Below the pieces are notes generated by a model. It searched no databases. It saw only the letters and a program-made list of their open reading frames with translations, and was not told where the DNA came from. DNA of 64,000 nucleotides from Planctobacterium marinum (lineage in GTDB: Bacteria > Pseudomonadota > Gammaproteobacteria > Enterobacterales > Alteromonadaceae). This document shows positions 1 through 7,958 of the stretch, in pieces. The position numbers were made by a program, and so were the translations under genes. The first letter of the stretch is position 1. Each line of letters opens with the position of its first letter. The DNA is taken from contig NZ_AP027272.1 in NCBI RefSeq assembly GCF_036322805.1, forward strand, positions 4,278,001 through 4,342,000, read 5' to 3'.

Positions 1-197
1 TAGCCGGTCATCTTGCAGAACACCGGGTTGGCGTACAGGATTTTGTGATCCTGCACTTCCGGTGTGGTGATCAGTAACGAATCAAACGTATTCAGGACAA
101 ATAACTCCAGCACTCTGCCTAAAGAATCTCCCGCCAGATTGCGAAAGACATCGAACCCCGCCTCCTTGTGAATATTCGCCAGCACTTCAGTTTCCAC
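1..197 (-). CDS. PAS-domain protein, N-terminal part (cut by window edge)
   Basis: Only the first 65 codons are inside the window, read leftward and open to the edge. The start is a GTG at 195-197 with GAGG eight bases upstream. The peptide reaches a typical PAS entry (ILYANPVFCKMTGY-like) at its end: 'Y-A-N-P-x-F' followed by 'M-T-G'. PAS domains sense small ligands, light or redox state and usually sit in front of a histidine kinase, GGDEF or EAL output, which lies outside the window here. The PAS assignment is good; the output domain is unknown. Confidence 0.6.
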   Translation of the reverse strand, partial: METEVLANIHKEAGFDVFRNLAGDSLGRVLELFVLNTFDSLLITTPEVQDHKILYANPVFCKMTG

Positions 198-318
198 TAT
201 CACCACCTCGAAAAATATTGATAACAAGTACGAGATAAGTTTAGTAAAGGATTAAAAAAACTTTGAATGCGAGTTCTTAGAGCAAAATCCGCACATGATT
301 GAACAGGGTGCAGAATTG

Positions 319-711
319 TTATCCATTATCCGTGTCGTCATTCTCATGTGACTCGGTATCTAATTCCGAAGCATCCGAGGACGGTTCCAGGGATGTATTT
401 TCCTTTTGTGCCTCCCGCAAAGCCTCAAGGCGAGCTGAAGATTCTTCCGCTGAAAGTGTCTTCGGCGAGGTATCCTGTATCTCTGCTAATGGCTGCTGGT
501 AATCCGGCGAGGTTTCCTCCACATGGAGTTGAGCCGGAACAGAATCACTTTGAGCCAGCATTATCAGCCATACCAATACCAGTGCTGCAAAAACCAATAC
601 TGACCTGTTGCGAGCACTAGCGCTAAGCTTATCTTTAGTTAACAGATAAAACAGGCCTGCAACAATACAGGCAATCACGATTTCCGGAATGGCTTCAATA
701 ATCGAATCCAT
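319..711 (-). CDS. Small membrane protein, partner of the SPFH lipoprotein
   Basis: About 130 residues. Two hydrophobic segments, roughly residues 8-24 and 36-54, are followed by an acidic Ser/Glu/Asp-rich tail with no recognisable domain. The ATG at 709-711 is preferred because AGG lies eight bases upstream; an in-frame GTG two codons earlier is possible. The stop of the upstream SPFH gene lies only a few bases away, so the two are probably co-translated. An inner-membrane anchor or adaptor for that lipoprotein is a guess from context. I do not recognise the family. Confidence 0.65.
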   Translation of the reverse strand: MDSIIEAIPEIVIACIVAGLFYLLTKDKLSASARNRSVLVFAALVLVWLIMLAQSDSVPAQLHVEETSPDYQQPLAEIQDTSPKTLSAEESSARLEALREAQKENTSLEPSSDASELDTESHENDDTDNG

Positions 712-719
712 AATCACAC

Positions 720-1631
720 CTAATTCTTTTTACTTTTCGCGGTTTGTTTAACCTGCTCGGCAAATACCGCCTGTTGCAAACCTAAGGAACCCAGTGCCTC
801 AACAGGCACAAACACCTTGTTCTTGGACTCCGCCATTTTCTCTAAAACCTCCAAAGAACGGTACGACAAATACTTATCAGTGACGGACTTAGCCAGAATC
901 TCATTAACTTCTTTGGTGGCTTCGGCTTTTTCACGGTCGATGGCACGCTGCATTTGCGCTTGGGCCAACTCTCGTTCTTGCTGAATTTTTTGGATTTCAA
1001 ACTGGGCTTTTTCCCGTTCGATTTGTTCCCTGCGCTCAGCGGCTTGCTCTTTCGCTTTAGTAATTATTTCCGGGAATTGCACATCAGCCAGACCCAATCG
1101 TTTCAGTTTGAGCGGCGCGGCCTTGAGCGCTTCACCAATAGCGTTTTGCAATTCAGCGCTCAACCGCTCACGAGAACTGGCAACCTCATTGATTGTGTAT
1201 TTGGCCATTATCTGACGGGCGACATCCCGAATAATAGGCTGAGCATAGGTAACATAAATCTTGTTAAAGGAAATCAAGCCCTTTTCAGCCGGAACGCGTT
1301 TGTAGATATTATCGATTTGGGCATCATCTACGCTTACAGTCATGCGCAGGTCAAAACCCATATTCAATTGGTCTTTGGGCATGAACAAGGCAAAGCGCTC
1401 GGTTACCGGCTGGTCGGAAGTTTCCAATAACACGAGGGAATCACAATAGGCAAAACAGGGATCTAAACGAAACCGAGAGGGACCATAGTTATCCTTTTTA
1501 TAGCCATCTTTAGTGAGTACTTTACCGATATGTGCCGGCGGAACCTGTACCTTTTCGCCAAACAGGCTACAACCCGACACCAGCAACAAAGCGCTGGTCA
1601 CTATTACGGCTCTTAACATCAATACCTTCAT
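720..1631 (-). CDS. SPFH/Band-7 domain lipoprotein
   Basis: About 303 residues with a lipoprotein signal: hydrophobic run then Leu-Val-Ser-Gly-Cys near residue 21. The mature part resembles the SPFH (stomatin/prohibitin/flotillin/HflK) fold: a beta-rich region, then 'E-V-A-S-S-R-E-R-L' and a long Glu/Lys/Gln-rich helix (about residues 190-245, 'REQIEREKAQFEIQKIQQE') typical of Band-7 coiled coils. SPFH proteins oligomerise on membranes and control proteases or envelope organisation. Being a lipoprotein rather than TM-anchored is less common. ATG at 1629-1631 has GGGAAGAG upstream. It forms a two-gene unit with the small membrane protein that follows it. Confidence 0.75.
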   Translation of the reverse strand: MKVLMLRAVIVTSALLLVSGCSLFGEKVQVPPAHIGKVLTKDGYKKDNYGPSRFRLDPCFAYCDSLVLLETSDQPVTERFALFMPKDQLNMGFDLRMTVSVDDAQIDNIYKRVPAEKGLISFNKIYVTYAQPIIRDVARQIMAKYTINEVASSRERLSAELQNAIGEALKAAPLKLKRLGLADVQFPEIITKAKEQAAERREQIEREKAQFEIQKIQQERELAQAQMQRAIDREKAEATKEVNEILAKSVTDKYLSYRSLEVLEKMAESKNKVFVPVEALGSLGLQQAVFAEQVKQTAKSKKN

Positions 1632-1728
1632 CACGGCTCTTCCCTATTTAAATTTCAGTGTTGAGGGCTAAAAATAACACCTCTGTGGGGATGTGCAATG
1701 AGTAATAATCGAGAAACGTAGATACAAT

Positions 1729-1760
1729 AAAAAAAATGCAGAGTTGTAAAGCAACTCTGC
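1729..1760 (-). terminator. Rho-independent terminator of a candidate small RNA
   Basis: On the minus strand, GCAGAGTTG, a 5-nt loop and CAACTCTGC form a perfect 9-bp stem, followed by A and then eight T. No annotated minus-strand gene lies immediately upstream: the gene at 1952-2389 is on the plus strand. The terminator therefore ends either a short independent transcript or a leader of the SPFH gene. Confidence 0.7.
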
Positions 1761-1821
1761 AAATGAAGGAAAGATATCAAGGAACTTTCTACAGGAACAA
1801 TAGAAACTGGAGATTTCTATA
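1729..1821 (-). ncRNA. Candidate small RNA, about 93 nt
   Basis: A minus-strand TATACT (1828-1833) is a good -10 box. A start about seven bases on, near 1821, would give a transcript with a small 5' hairpin (TAGAAA, 7-nt loop, TTTCTA), a pyrimidine-rich single-stranded stretch, then the perfect 9-bp terminator stem and eight U. That layout resembles Hfq-dependent sRNAs. No convincing -35 box is visible. The alternative is a terminated 5' leader of the SPFH gene. No coding sequence is evident in it. Confidence 0.35.
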
Positions 1822-1951
1822 GTGTCTAGTATATTCAGTTAACCTAAACCTAATCTGAATAGAAACTAACGTTCAACCGCTTACTCAGAATGAGCAGAAA
1901 GAGCAACTAACATCTATAGTTGTATGAAGGTCGATGTAGTCAAATCTTGCG

Positions 1952-2389
1952 ATGAAATTGTTTTCAAACCCAAATGCGAAATTAAAAAGCAGGCACGGAC
2001 AATACCAGATAGCGGTTTTGGGAAACATCGTTGCTGTTTCAGCTGCAGGAACAGCCAGCCGGGAAGCGATTGAGAGATACAACAAGGATATGATGGAGGT
2101 CGTTTCTCAGTTTCAAGAGAAAAAATGGGCATTTTTAGGTTATTTGCACGGACCTGCAATACTCACGAGGCAAGCAGAATTGGAATTACAGAAATCCATA
2201 GAGTGGCGAGCAGAGAGAGGAATGGCTATCGGTGCTTTGATTACAGGTGACACAACCATTGAAGCCATGGTTCAAGAACAATTTGAACGTATTTATAAAA
2301 AGACGGATATACGTCTCGGCATGTTTAGCGATGAGGAAAGTGCCATTATCTGGCTTGAAGGACAAGGATTCAGTGCTGAAGTTATTTAA
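1952..2389 (+). CDS. SpoIIAA/STAS-like domain protein
   Basis: 145 residues, cytoplasmic, no signal peptide. The pattern of a beta strand (G-Q-Y-Q-I-A-V-L-G-N-I-V), helix, then 'K-W-A-F-L-G-Y-L-H-G-P' and a C-terminal 'F-S-D-E-E-S-A-I-I-W-L' resembles SpoIIAA-like (STAS-fold) proteins of unknown role found in marine gammaproteobacteria. No phosphorylatable serine motif of classic anti-anti-sigma factors is obvious. The start has a poor Shine-Dalgarno (GAAGG about 20 bases upstream), so the exact start is uncertain. It stands alone, convergent with ppiC. Confidence 0.6.
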   Translation: MKLFSNPNAKLKSRHGQYQIAVLGNIVAVSAAGTASREAIERYNKDMMEVVSQFQEKKWAFLGYLHGPAILTRQAELELQKSIEWRAERGMAIGALITGDTTIEAMVQEQFERIYKKTDIRLGMFSDEESAIIWLEGQGFSAEVI

Positions 2390-2488
2390 TACCAACTACA
2401 GGAACACAACGAGACGGTATTCCCGATATTGGGAACCTCGAATTTTCTTAAAATGGGATTGAGCAATGGTCCCAAATTTTGTCAGACA

Positions 2489-2767
2489 CTAACTCCGATA
2501 AACAGTCTTAATCAAGTGAAAGCCAAATTTGGTTTTTACCGGGCCATGCACTTCCAACAAGGCTTTTTTGAACACAACATCGTCAAAAGCTTTCACCATA
2601 TCACCACGATTAAACTCTCCTAAATCGCCTCCGCGTTTGCGGGAGGGGCAGATAGAATGCTTTTTGGCCAACTGCTGGAAGTTAGCGCCATTGCTCAATT
2701 GTTGCTTAAGCTTTTCAGCTTCTTCTTTAGTCTTTACCAGAATGTGGTAGGCACTCGCTCTGGGCAT
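2489..2767 (-). CDS. ppiC: Parvulin-type peptidyl-prolyl cis-trans isomerase
   Basis: 92 residues, a single parvulin domain with no signal peptide, the same length as E. coli PpiC (93). Family landmarks are visible: 'A-S-A-Y-H-I-L-V-K' at the N-terminus, 'F-x-x-L-A-K-K-H-S-x-C-P-S', 'G-G-D-L-G-E-F', and the C-terminal '[11 protein letters not shown]'. It catalyses cis-trans isomerisation of X-Pro bonds in cytoplasmic proteins. It is a single-gene unit with repeats directly upstream. Confidence 0.93.
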   Translation of the reverse strand: MPRASAYHILVKTKEEAEKLKQQLSNGANFQQLAKKHSICPSRKRGGDLGEFNRGDMVKAFDDVVFKKALLEVHGPVKTKFGFHLIKTVYRS

Positions 2768-2925
2768 GAGATTCTCTTCTGATTACTTTTTTGTAAAGTA
2801 TAAAGGTAAATCAGAGAGTTGTAGTCAACTGTGTCAATTGAGGATGTCTGACAACCCACAATCGTCAAAGCCATTCATTCCAATCTGGGAGTTTCCCTCA
2901 CAATTTAAATTCTCCTCAATTGTTC

Positions 2926-3128
2926 AGTTCGAAGTCCATACGCACCTTGCCCATGCGCGAGATAAGTCGAAAGTGAAGAATAAACCTGAAAGAGAGAGAA
3001 CAGGGACGTTATCTCAGGCAATGCTGGCACAGGGACGTGCCATCATTGTCGGTCTTTCAGGTTCTTCAATTGAGGCTTATGTTGTCTCGCGCTCTGGGCA
3101 AAAGGGGGTTTTAGGGGAGCTCCCCTAA
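2926..3128 (+). repeat. 203-bp dispersed repeat, copy A
   Basis: Aligns without gaps to 54276-54478 at about 84% identity by hand count. It ends in an 18-bp perfect palindrome (TTAGGGGA/GCTC/CCTAA core, 3111-3128). It lies between ppiC and a LysR gene. It can be read as the end of a 120-codon ORF, but the differences between copies fall at codon positions 1, 2 and 3 about 7, 13 and 8 times, which does not fit protein selection. A structured non-coding element is more likely. Confidence 0.75.
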
Positions 3129-3240
3129 GAAGAAATAATGTCAAAGCACTGAAGTTTAATGCTCCGTACAGGGCTTAACGTTGCCAGTTGAATTTAGGTC
3201 AGAGTTCATTCGAGCAACGGCGCTTGCGCGTGCTTACCTT

Positions 3241-3258
3241 GTCGACATAAATGTCGAC
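3241..3258. repeat. Hairpin GTCGACAT-AA-ATGTCGAC
   Basis: Perfect 8-bp inverted repeat with a 2-nt loop, inside the repeat-rich 561-bp gap between ppiC and the LysR gene. No T-run follows, so it is not a standard terminator. It may be a REP-like unit. Confidence 0.6.
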
Positions 3259-3285
3259 CTACATATTATTTGTTTCCCACAATAT

Positions 3286-3318
3286 GGCCGAAATGGAGCC
3301 TTAGGGGAACCTCCCTAA
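3286..3318 (+). repeat. Fragment of the 203-bp repeat (3' end)
   Basis: Matches the last 33 bases of the 203-bp repeat: a GGCC-GAAA-like segment followed by TTAGGG, six bases and CCCTAA (3301-3318). The stem is weaker than in the full copies. It suggests a decayed or partial third copy just downstream of the LysR gene. Confidence 0.5.
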
Positions 3319-3328
3319 CAAAGATAAC

Positions 3329-4150
3329 TCAACCTTGCGCTATCTCTGCCAGAGAACTCACAATACCCGAGTCTTGCTGCCAGGCCAGCACGATATGTCT
3401 TGAAAAAGGCTCCCCTTTGATTTTTCGAAACTGCATCTCTGTATCAGCAATAATTTCTTTATAGTTGGGTAATAAGGCACAGCCTACCCCAGCCTTGACC
3501 AAGCCGATGGCGTATTCAATGGTTTGAATACGCGCCCGGACATCCACTTTAAACCCTGAACTGTTGAGTTTATTTTGCAGTGCCAGCCCAGCATCACAAG
3601 GCAGCCTTTGAATAAAAGCCAGGCCATGCAGGTCAGCCAATAACAATTCTTTTCTCAGGGTTAGCGGATGCCCTGCAGGTAAAGCAATTTGGAAAGTTTC
3701 CTGCCACATGAACTGTGATTGCTCGCCAGTGTTCAACCCGGTTTCGTTGATAATTCGGGCGTCGCATTCTTCTTCTGGCGGCACCAGAGTCAACTCAATC
3801 CCTGGATTTTCAGCGGTAAACTTCTGCAAGATTTGACTCATGCGCTGCACACCAAGCCCCCTTACAACCCCCAGCCGGAAGGGGATCTTGCGAGTTTCCG
3901 TTTTAAACAGTTCTTCAATCGCACTGGCCTGGCCCAGTAATTGTTTGGCCAGAGGATAAAGCTGCTCTCCCGCTTCCGTTGCTTTCATCCCCCGGGTATG
4001 CCGACTGAAAAGCGATTTTCCAACCGTATCTTCTAGCTGTTTCAAGGAGGAGGAAATGGAAGGCTGCGCCACGTAACAGCGTCTGGCAGCGCCACTAATG
4101 CTACCGGATTCTCTTACCGCCACAAAATAGCGTAAAGCACGTAAGTCCAT
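3329..4150 (-). CDS. LysR-family transcriptional regulator, probable gcdH regulator
   Basis: 273 residues, somewhat shorter than the usual 290-310. Residues 1-60 form the LysR winged helix-turn-helix ('L-R-Y-F-V-A-V', 'G-S-I-S-G-A-A-R-R-C-Y-V-A-Q-P-S-I-S-S-S-L-K-Q-L-E'). The rest is the periplasmic-binding-like effector domain. It is divergent from gcdH, with a perfect 9-bp-arm palindrome between the two, the usual layout for a LysR regulator controlling its neighbour and itself. A glutarate- or lysine-derived inducer is inference from the target gene. Confidence 0.88.
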   Translation of the reverse strand: MDLRALRYFVAVRESGSISGAARRCYVAQPSISSSLKQLEDTVGKSLFSRHTRGMKATEAGEQLYPLAKQLLGQASAIEELFKTETRKIPFRLGVVRGLGVQRMSQILQKFTAENPGIELTLVPPEEECDARIINETGLNTGEQSQFMWQETFQIALPAGHPLTLRKELLLADLHGLAFIQRLPCDAGLALQNKLNSSGFKVDVRARIQTIEYAIGLVKAGVGCALLPNYKEIIADTEMQFRKIKGEPFSRHIVLAWQQDSGIVSSLAEIAQG

Positions 4151-4178
4151 TATTTAGCCTCTATTGGAACAAACCATT

Positions 4179-4203
4179 TTGATATAGATTTTACCTATAT
4201 CAA
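4179..4203. promoter_or_regulatory. LysR-type operator between the regulator gene and gcdH
   Basis: TTGATATAG, seven bases, CTATATCAA: a perfect inverted repeat with 9-bp arms containing the T-N11-A core of LysR sites. It sits 28 bp from the regulator start and about 88 bp from the gcdH ATG. A plausible gcdH promoter follows (TTTATT, 16 bp, TACACT ending near 4251), so the site lies upstream of the -35 box as expected for an activator. Confidence 0.65.
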
Positions 4204-4290
4204 ACCTCAATAAAATATATTTTTTATTTATCTTACTTTCGGCTTACACTAGCGCCCATTAACATTTTGATTACATCACTGAGATATACC

Positions 4291-5478
4291 ATGAGTTCGT
4301 CAAGCAAAGTTGCATTTAGTTGGGAAGATCCGTTGTTATTAGATTCTTTTCTGGAGGAAGACGAGCGCTTAATTCGCGACAGTGCTCATCAGTACTGTCA
4401 GGAACGCCTGATGCCCAGAGTGCTTGAGGCCAACCGCCACGAACACTTTGACCGTGAAATTATGAACGAATTGGGTGAACTGGGCTTGTTGGGCTGCACC
4501 TTGCCAGAAAAATATGGCTGCGCCGAAGTTAACAATGTGGCCTACGGCCTGATTGCCCGTGAAGTTGAACGTGTGGACTCTGGCTATCGCAGTGCCATGA
4601 GTGTGCAATCATCCTTAGTGATGTACCCCATTTATACCTATGGTTCAGAAGCTCAGCGTGATAAGTATCTACCTAAATTGGCCAGCGGTGAATGGGTAGG
4701 CTGTTTTGGCTTAACTGAACCTAATTCAGGCTCTGATCCTGCCAGTATGGCCACACGAGCAGAAAAAGTAGACGGTGGTTATCGCTTAACAGGCACCAAG
4801 ATGTGGATCACCAATTCGCCGATTGCTGATGTATTCGTTGTATGGGGCAAACTCGACGGTGTCGTGCGTGGCTTTATCTTGGAAAAAGGTATGGATGGTC
4901 TGTCTGCACCCAAAATTGAAGGTAAATTCTCTTTAAGAGCCTCCATTACTGGTGAAATTGTGATGGACGGTGTGTTTGTTCCGGAAGAAAACCTAATGCC
5001 TAACGTAGAAGGCATTAAAGGTCCCTTCGGCTGCCTGAACAAAGCTCGCTATGGTATCGCCTGGGGCGCGTTAGGTGCAGCAGAGTTCTGCTGGCATGCT
5101 GCGCGTCAATATACCCTGGACAGAGAGCAATTTGGTCGACCACTAGCCGCCACACAGCTTATCCAGAAAAAACTGGCGGACATGCAAACTGAAATCACTA
5201 CTGGCTTAAGCGCTTGTTTAATGGCAGGACGCCTGATGGACCAAAATAAACTCGCGCCTGAAGCCATCTCCCTTATCAAGCGTAATTCCTGTGGCAAGGC
5301 ACTGGATATTGCGCGTGTCGCTCGTGACATGCACGGCGGCAACGGTATTGCCGATGAGTTCCACGTTATCCGTCACGTGATGAACCTCGAAGCGGTTAAT
5401 ACTTACGAAGGCACCCATGATGTGCACGCCCTGATTCTCGGCAGAGCACAAACCGGATTACAAGCATTCGCTGGTTAA
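4291..5478 (+). CDS. gcdH: Glutaryl-CoA dehydrogenase
   Basis: 395 residues. FAD-dependent acyl-CoA dehydrogenase that oxidatively decarboxylates glutaryl-CoA to crotonyl-CoA in lysine, tryptophan and glutarate breakdown. It shows '[14 protein letters not shown]' (flavin/substrate loop), '[10 protein letters not shown]', 'A-R-Y-G-I-A-W-G' and the C-terminal '[10 protein letters not shown]' carrying the catalytic Glu, all typical of GCDH rather than short-chain dehydrogenases. ATG at 4291 with GAG upstream is preferred over an in-frame TTG at 4267. The E1 and acyltransferase-like genes follow on the same strand. Confidence 0.93.
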   Translation: MSSSSKVAFSWEDPLLLDSFLEEDERLIRDSAHQYCQERLMPRVLEANRHEHFDREIMNELGELGLLGCTLPEKYGCAEVNNVAYGLIAREVERVDSGYRSAMSVQSSLVMYPIYTYGSEAQRDKYLPKLASGEWVGCFGLTEPNSGSDPASMATRAEKVDGGYRLTGTKMWITNSPIADVFVVWGKLDGVVRGFILEKGMDGLSAPKIEGKFSLRASITGEIVMDGVFVPEENLMPNVEGIKGPFGCLNKARYGIAWGALGAAEFCWHAARQYTLDREQFGRPLAATQLIQKKLADMQTEITTGLSACLMAGRLMDQNKLAPEAISLIKRNSCGKALDIARVARDMHGGNGIADEFHVIRHVMNLEAVNTYEGTHDVHALILGRAQTGLQAFAG

Positions 5479-5543
5479 CACCAACAATGCAACGAGTTAA
5501 GAACGTCAGGCAATAACAATAATAAAGCCTGAACGCTGTGCCC

Positions 5544-5561
5544 GCCCGGCTTGTGCCGGGC
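5544..5561 (+). other. Hairpin between gcdH and the E1 gene
   Basis: GCCCGGC, TTGT, GCCGGGC: a perfect 7-bp stem, followed by AATCCTTTAA rather than a T-run. It could weaken read-through from gcdH or protect the mRNA end. It is not a convincing intrinsic terminator. Confidence 0.45.
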
Positions 5562-5707
5562 AATCCTTTAACTTACGGCACATAAAAATAATAAGCAGAA
5601 AAAATCTGCACCTAACGACAGAGCTGAATGGTAGCAGTAAATCCTTGTCACCTGAGGCTCAATACATCATCCACGAGACAATTCATCCCGAAAATGAGCC
5701 TATTAAG

Positions 5708-7942
5708 ATGTTGGATCGCAATCAGTTAATCGAAGACAAGTTCCTCGATGCCGTCAAACAGGGTCAGTACCCCACTGCCCGTTCCCATACAAGTATTGCC
5801 GAATCGGGCTTAACCAATGAAGCCCTGGTAGATTTGTTTGAAACTCAAATCATGAGCCGCTTGCTGGATTTACAATCCCGAAAAATGCAAAAGCAAGGCA
5901 AGAGCTTTTACACCATAGGCAGCGCGGGCCATGAAGGCAATGCCGCTTATGGTAAAGCCTTTCGCCATGATGATATGGCGTTTTTGCACTATCGCAGTGG
6001 TGCTTTTATGGTGCAACGTGCCAAGCAAGTGAAGGGGCAAACGCCACTATACGACATGTTATTGTCATTTGCCGCCTCCAGTGAAGATCCCACCTCTGGT
6101 GGAAGACACAAAGTGCTGGGAAGTAAGAGCCTGTTTATCCCACCACAAACCAGTACCATCGCCTCTCATTTGCCCAAGGCGTCCGGCGCGGCCTTTAGTA
6201 TTGCCCTGAAACGCAAATTGCAACTGGAAGGCCCACTGCAAGACGATGGTGTGATCTTGTGTAATTTTGGCGATGCTTCAGCCAACCACTCTACGGCACA
6301 AGGGGCGATTAATGCCACTTGCTGGGCGGCATTTCAGTCCATTCCCATGCCCATCGTTTTTGTATGCGAAGACAATGGTATTGGTATTTCGACGCCAACC
6401 CCCGGAGGCTGGATAAAAGCCAACTTTAGTCAAAGACCCGGGCTCACCTATATTGAATGTGATGGCTTGAGCCTGACAGATACTTACGCAAAAGCTTGCG
6501 AAGCGGTCAGAATAGCTCGCGAAAAACGCAAGCCAGTGTTCTTGCACTTTCACACAGTCAGGTTATTGGGACACGCCGGCTCAGACAGTGAATTCTCCTA
6601 TCGCAAGGGCGCTGAAATCGACGCTATTGAGCACCAGGATCCGCTGTTGCACAGTGCTCGTTTATTGACTGAGAACGGAGTTTTATCCGCCGAACAGATC
6701 ACAAACATATACCTTTCGCTTAAAGCGCGGATTGAAGCCATCGCAGAACGCGCCGGTAATCGACCGCGGTTAACCTCGGCTAAGCAGGTGATGGATTCTC
6801 TGGTGCCAGCAAAGCGTTCGATACCCGATTTCGCTGAAAACCAGCCTCGAGAACAACTGTTTAAGCATGAGAAACACAACCTGAGTAAAAAGCAGCACCT
6901 TGCCAAAATCATCAACTGGACCTTAATGGACCTGATGAATCAGCAAGCTAATATCGTACTTTGCGGCGAAGATATTGGCCGTAAGGGTGGTGTTTACAGT
7001 GTCACCAGCAAACTTGTAGAAAAGTTTGGTAATTCTCGTGTTATCAATACCTTACTGGACGAACAGTCGATTCTGGGTTTGGCTATCGGTATGGCACACA
7101 ATGGCATCTTGCCCATTCCGGAAATCCAGTTTCTGGCTTACGTACACAATGCTGAAGACCAAATCAGAGGAGAGGCCGCGACACTACCGTTTTTCTCCAA
7201 TGGGCAGTTCGCCAACCCCATGGTGATACGAATCGCAGGGCTGGCTTATCAAAAGGGCTTCGGTGGTCATTTCCACAATGACAACTCCTTCGCCGTATTT
7301 CGGGATATTCCCGGACTCATTGTGGCCTGTCCTTCTAACGGCGAAGATGCCGCCCACATGCTGCGGGAATCTGTGCGATTGGCGCAAGAAGAACAACGCG
7401 TTGTAATCTTCCTGGAGCCGATTGCCATGTATATGCGCAAAGACCTGCACGAAGACGGTGATGGCCTCTGGACTTTTGAATATCCGGCGCCGGAACAGGC
7501 GATTGAAACGCCAATGGGCAAGCCCGCTGTATTCGGCACAGGTAAGAAGCTAGGCATCATTTCTTACGGCAATGGTTATTACCTGTCGCGCCAGGCAGAA
7601 AAACAATTAGCGGAACAAGGCATCGAAGCCCGTATTGTGGATATCCGCTGGTTAGCCCCGCTTAACGAGCAAGCCATTATTGAAGCCATCGCCGATTGTG
7701 AACACATATTGGTGGTGGATGAATGTCGTAAAACAGGCTCCATCAGTGAAGAGATAGTCACAGCACTTCAAGAAGCCAGAGAGCAATATCAGCTCACGAA
7801 AAAAGTGGCTCGAGTGGTGGCTGATGATAGCTTTATTCCACTTGGCAGTGCCTCCTATGAAGTATTACCTGACAAACAAGGTATCGTATCAGCGGCAATG
7901 GCTTTGGTAGATAATAGTGCGCCTTTAAAACAAGTTTCCTGA
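5708..7942 (+). CDS. Fused E1 alpha-beta subunit of a 2-oxoacid dehydrogenase
   Basis: 744 residues from ATG 5708 (an in-frame TTG at 5645 would add 21). Residues 1 to about 370 are an E1-alpha domain with the thiamine-pyrophosphate motif 'G-D-A-S-A-N-H-S' ... 'C-E-D-N-G-I-G-I-S'. From about 395 to 720 is a complete E1-beta domain ('C-G-E-D-I-G-R-K-G-G-V', 'E-I-Q-F-L-A-Y', C-terminal transketolase part). It decarboxylates a branched-chain or other 2-oxoacid and passes the acyl group to a lipoyl E2. No E2 or E3 lies nearby. The next gene is 16 bp downstream. The substrate is not predictable from sequence alone. Confidence 0.85.
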   Translation: MLDRNQLIEDKFLDAVKQGQYPTARSHTSIAESGLTNEALVDLFETQIMSRLLDLQSRKMQKQGKSFYTIGSAGHEGNAAYGKAFRHDDMAFLHYRSGAFMVQRAKQVKGQTPLYDMLLSFAASSEDPTSGGRHKVLGSKSLFIPPQTSTIASHLPKASGAAFSIALKRKLQLEGPLQDDGVILCNFGDASANHSTAQGAINATCWAAFQSIPMPIVFVCEDNGIGISTPTPGGWIKANFSQRPGLTYIECDGLSLTDTYAKACEAVRIAREKRKPVFLHFHTVRLLGHAGSDSEFSYRKGAEIDAIEHQDPLLHSARLLTENGVLSAEQITNIYLSLKARIEAIAERAGNRPRLTSAKQVMDSLVPAKRSIPDFAENQPREQLFKHEKHNLSKKQHLAKIINWTLMDLMNQQANIVLCGEDIGRKGGVYSVTSKLVEKFGNSRVINTLLDEQSILGLAIGMAHNGILPIPEIQFLAYVHNAEDQIRGEAATLPFFSNGQFANPMVIRIAGLAYQKGFGGHFHNDNSFAVFRDIPGLIVACPSNGEDAAHMLRESVRLAQEEQRVVIFLEPIAMYMRKDLHEDGDGLWTFEYPAPEQAIETPMGKPAVFGTGKKLGIISYGNGYYLSRQAEKQLAEQGIEARIVDIRWLAPLNEQAIIEAIADCEHILVVDECRKTGSISEEIVTALQEAREQYQLTKKVARVVADDSFIPLGSASYEVLPDKQGIVSAAMALVDNSAPLKQVS

Positions 7943-7958
7943 CAGGATAGTAAACCAC

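Noticed and set aside
2766-3128. 120-codon plus-strand ORF as a protein gene
   Set aside because: Half of it is the 203-bp repeat; substitutions between copies do not favour third codon positions, and it has no ribosome site.
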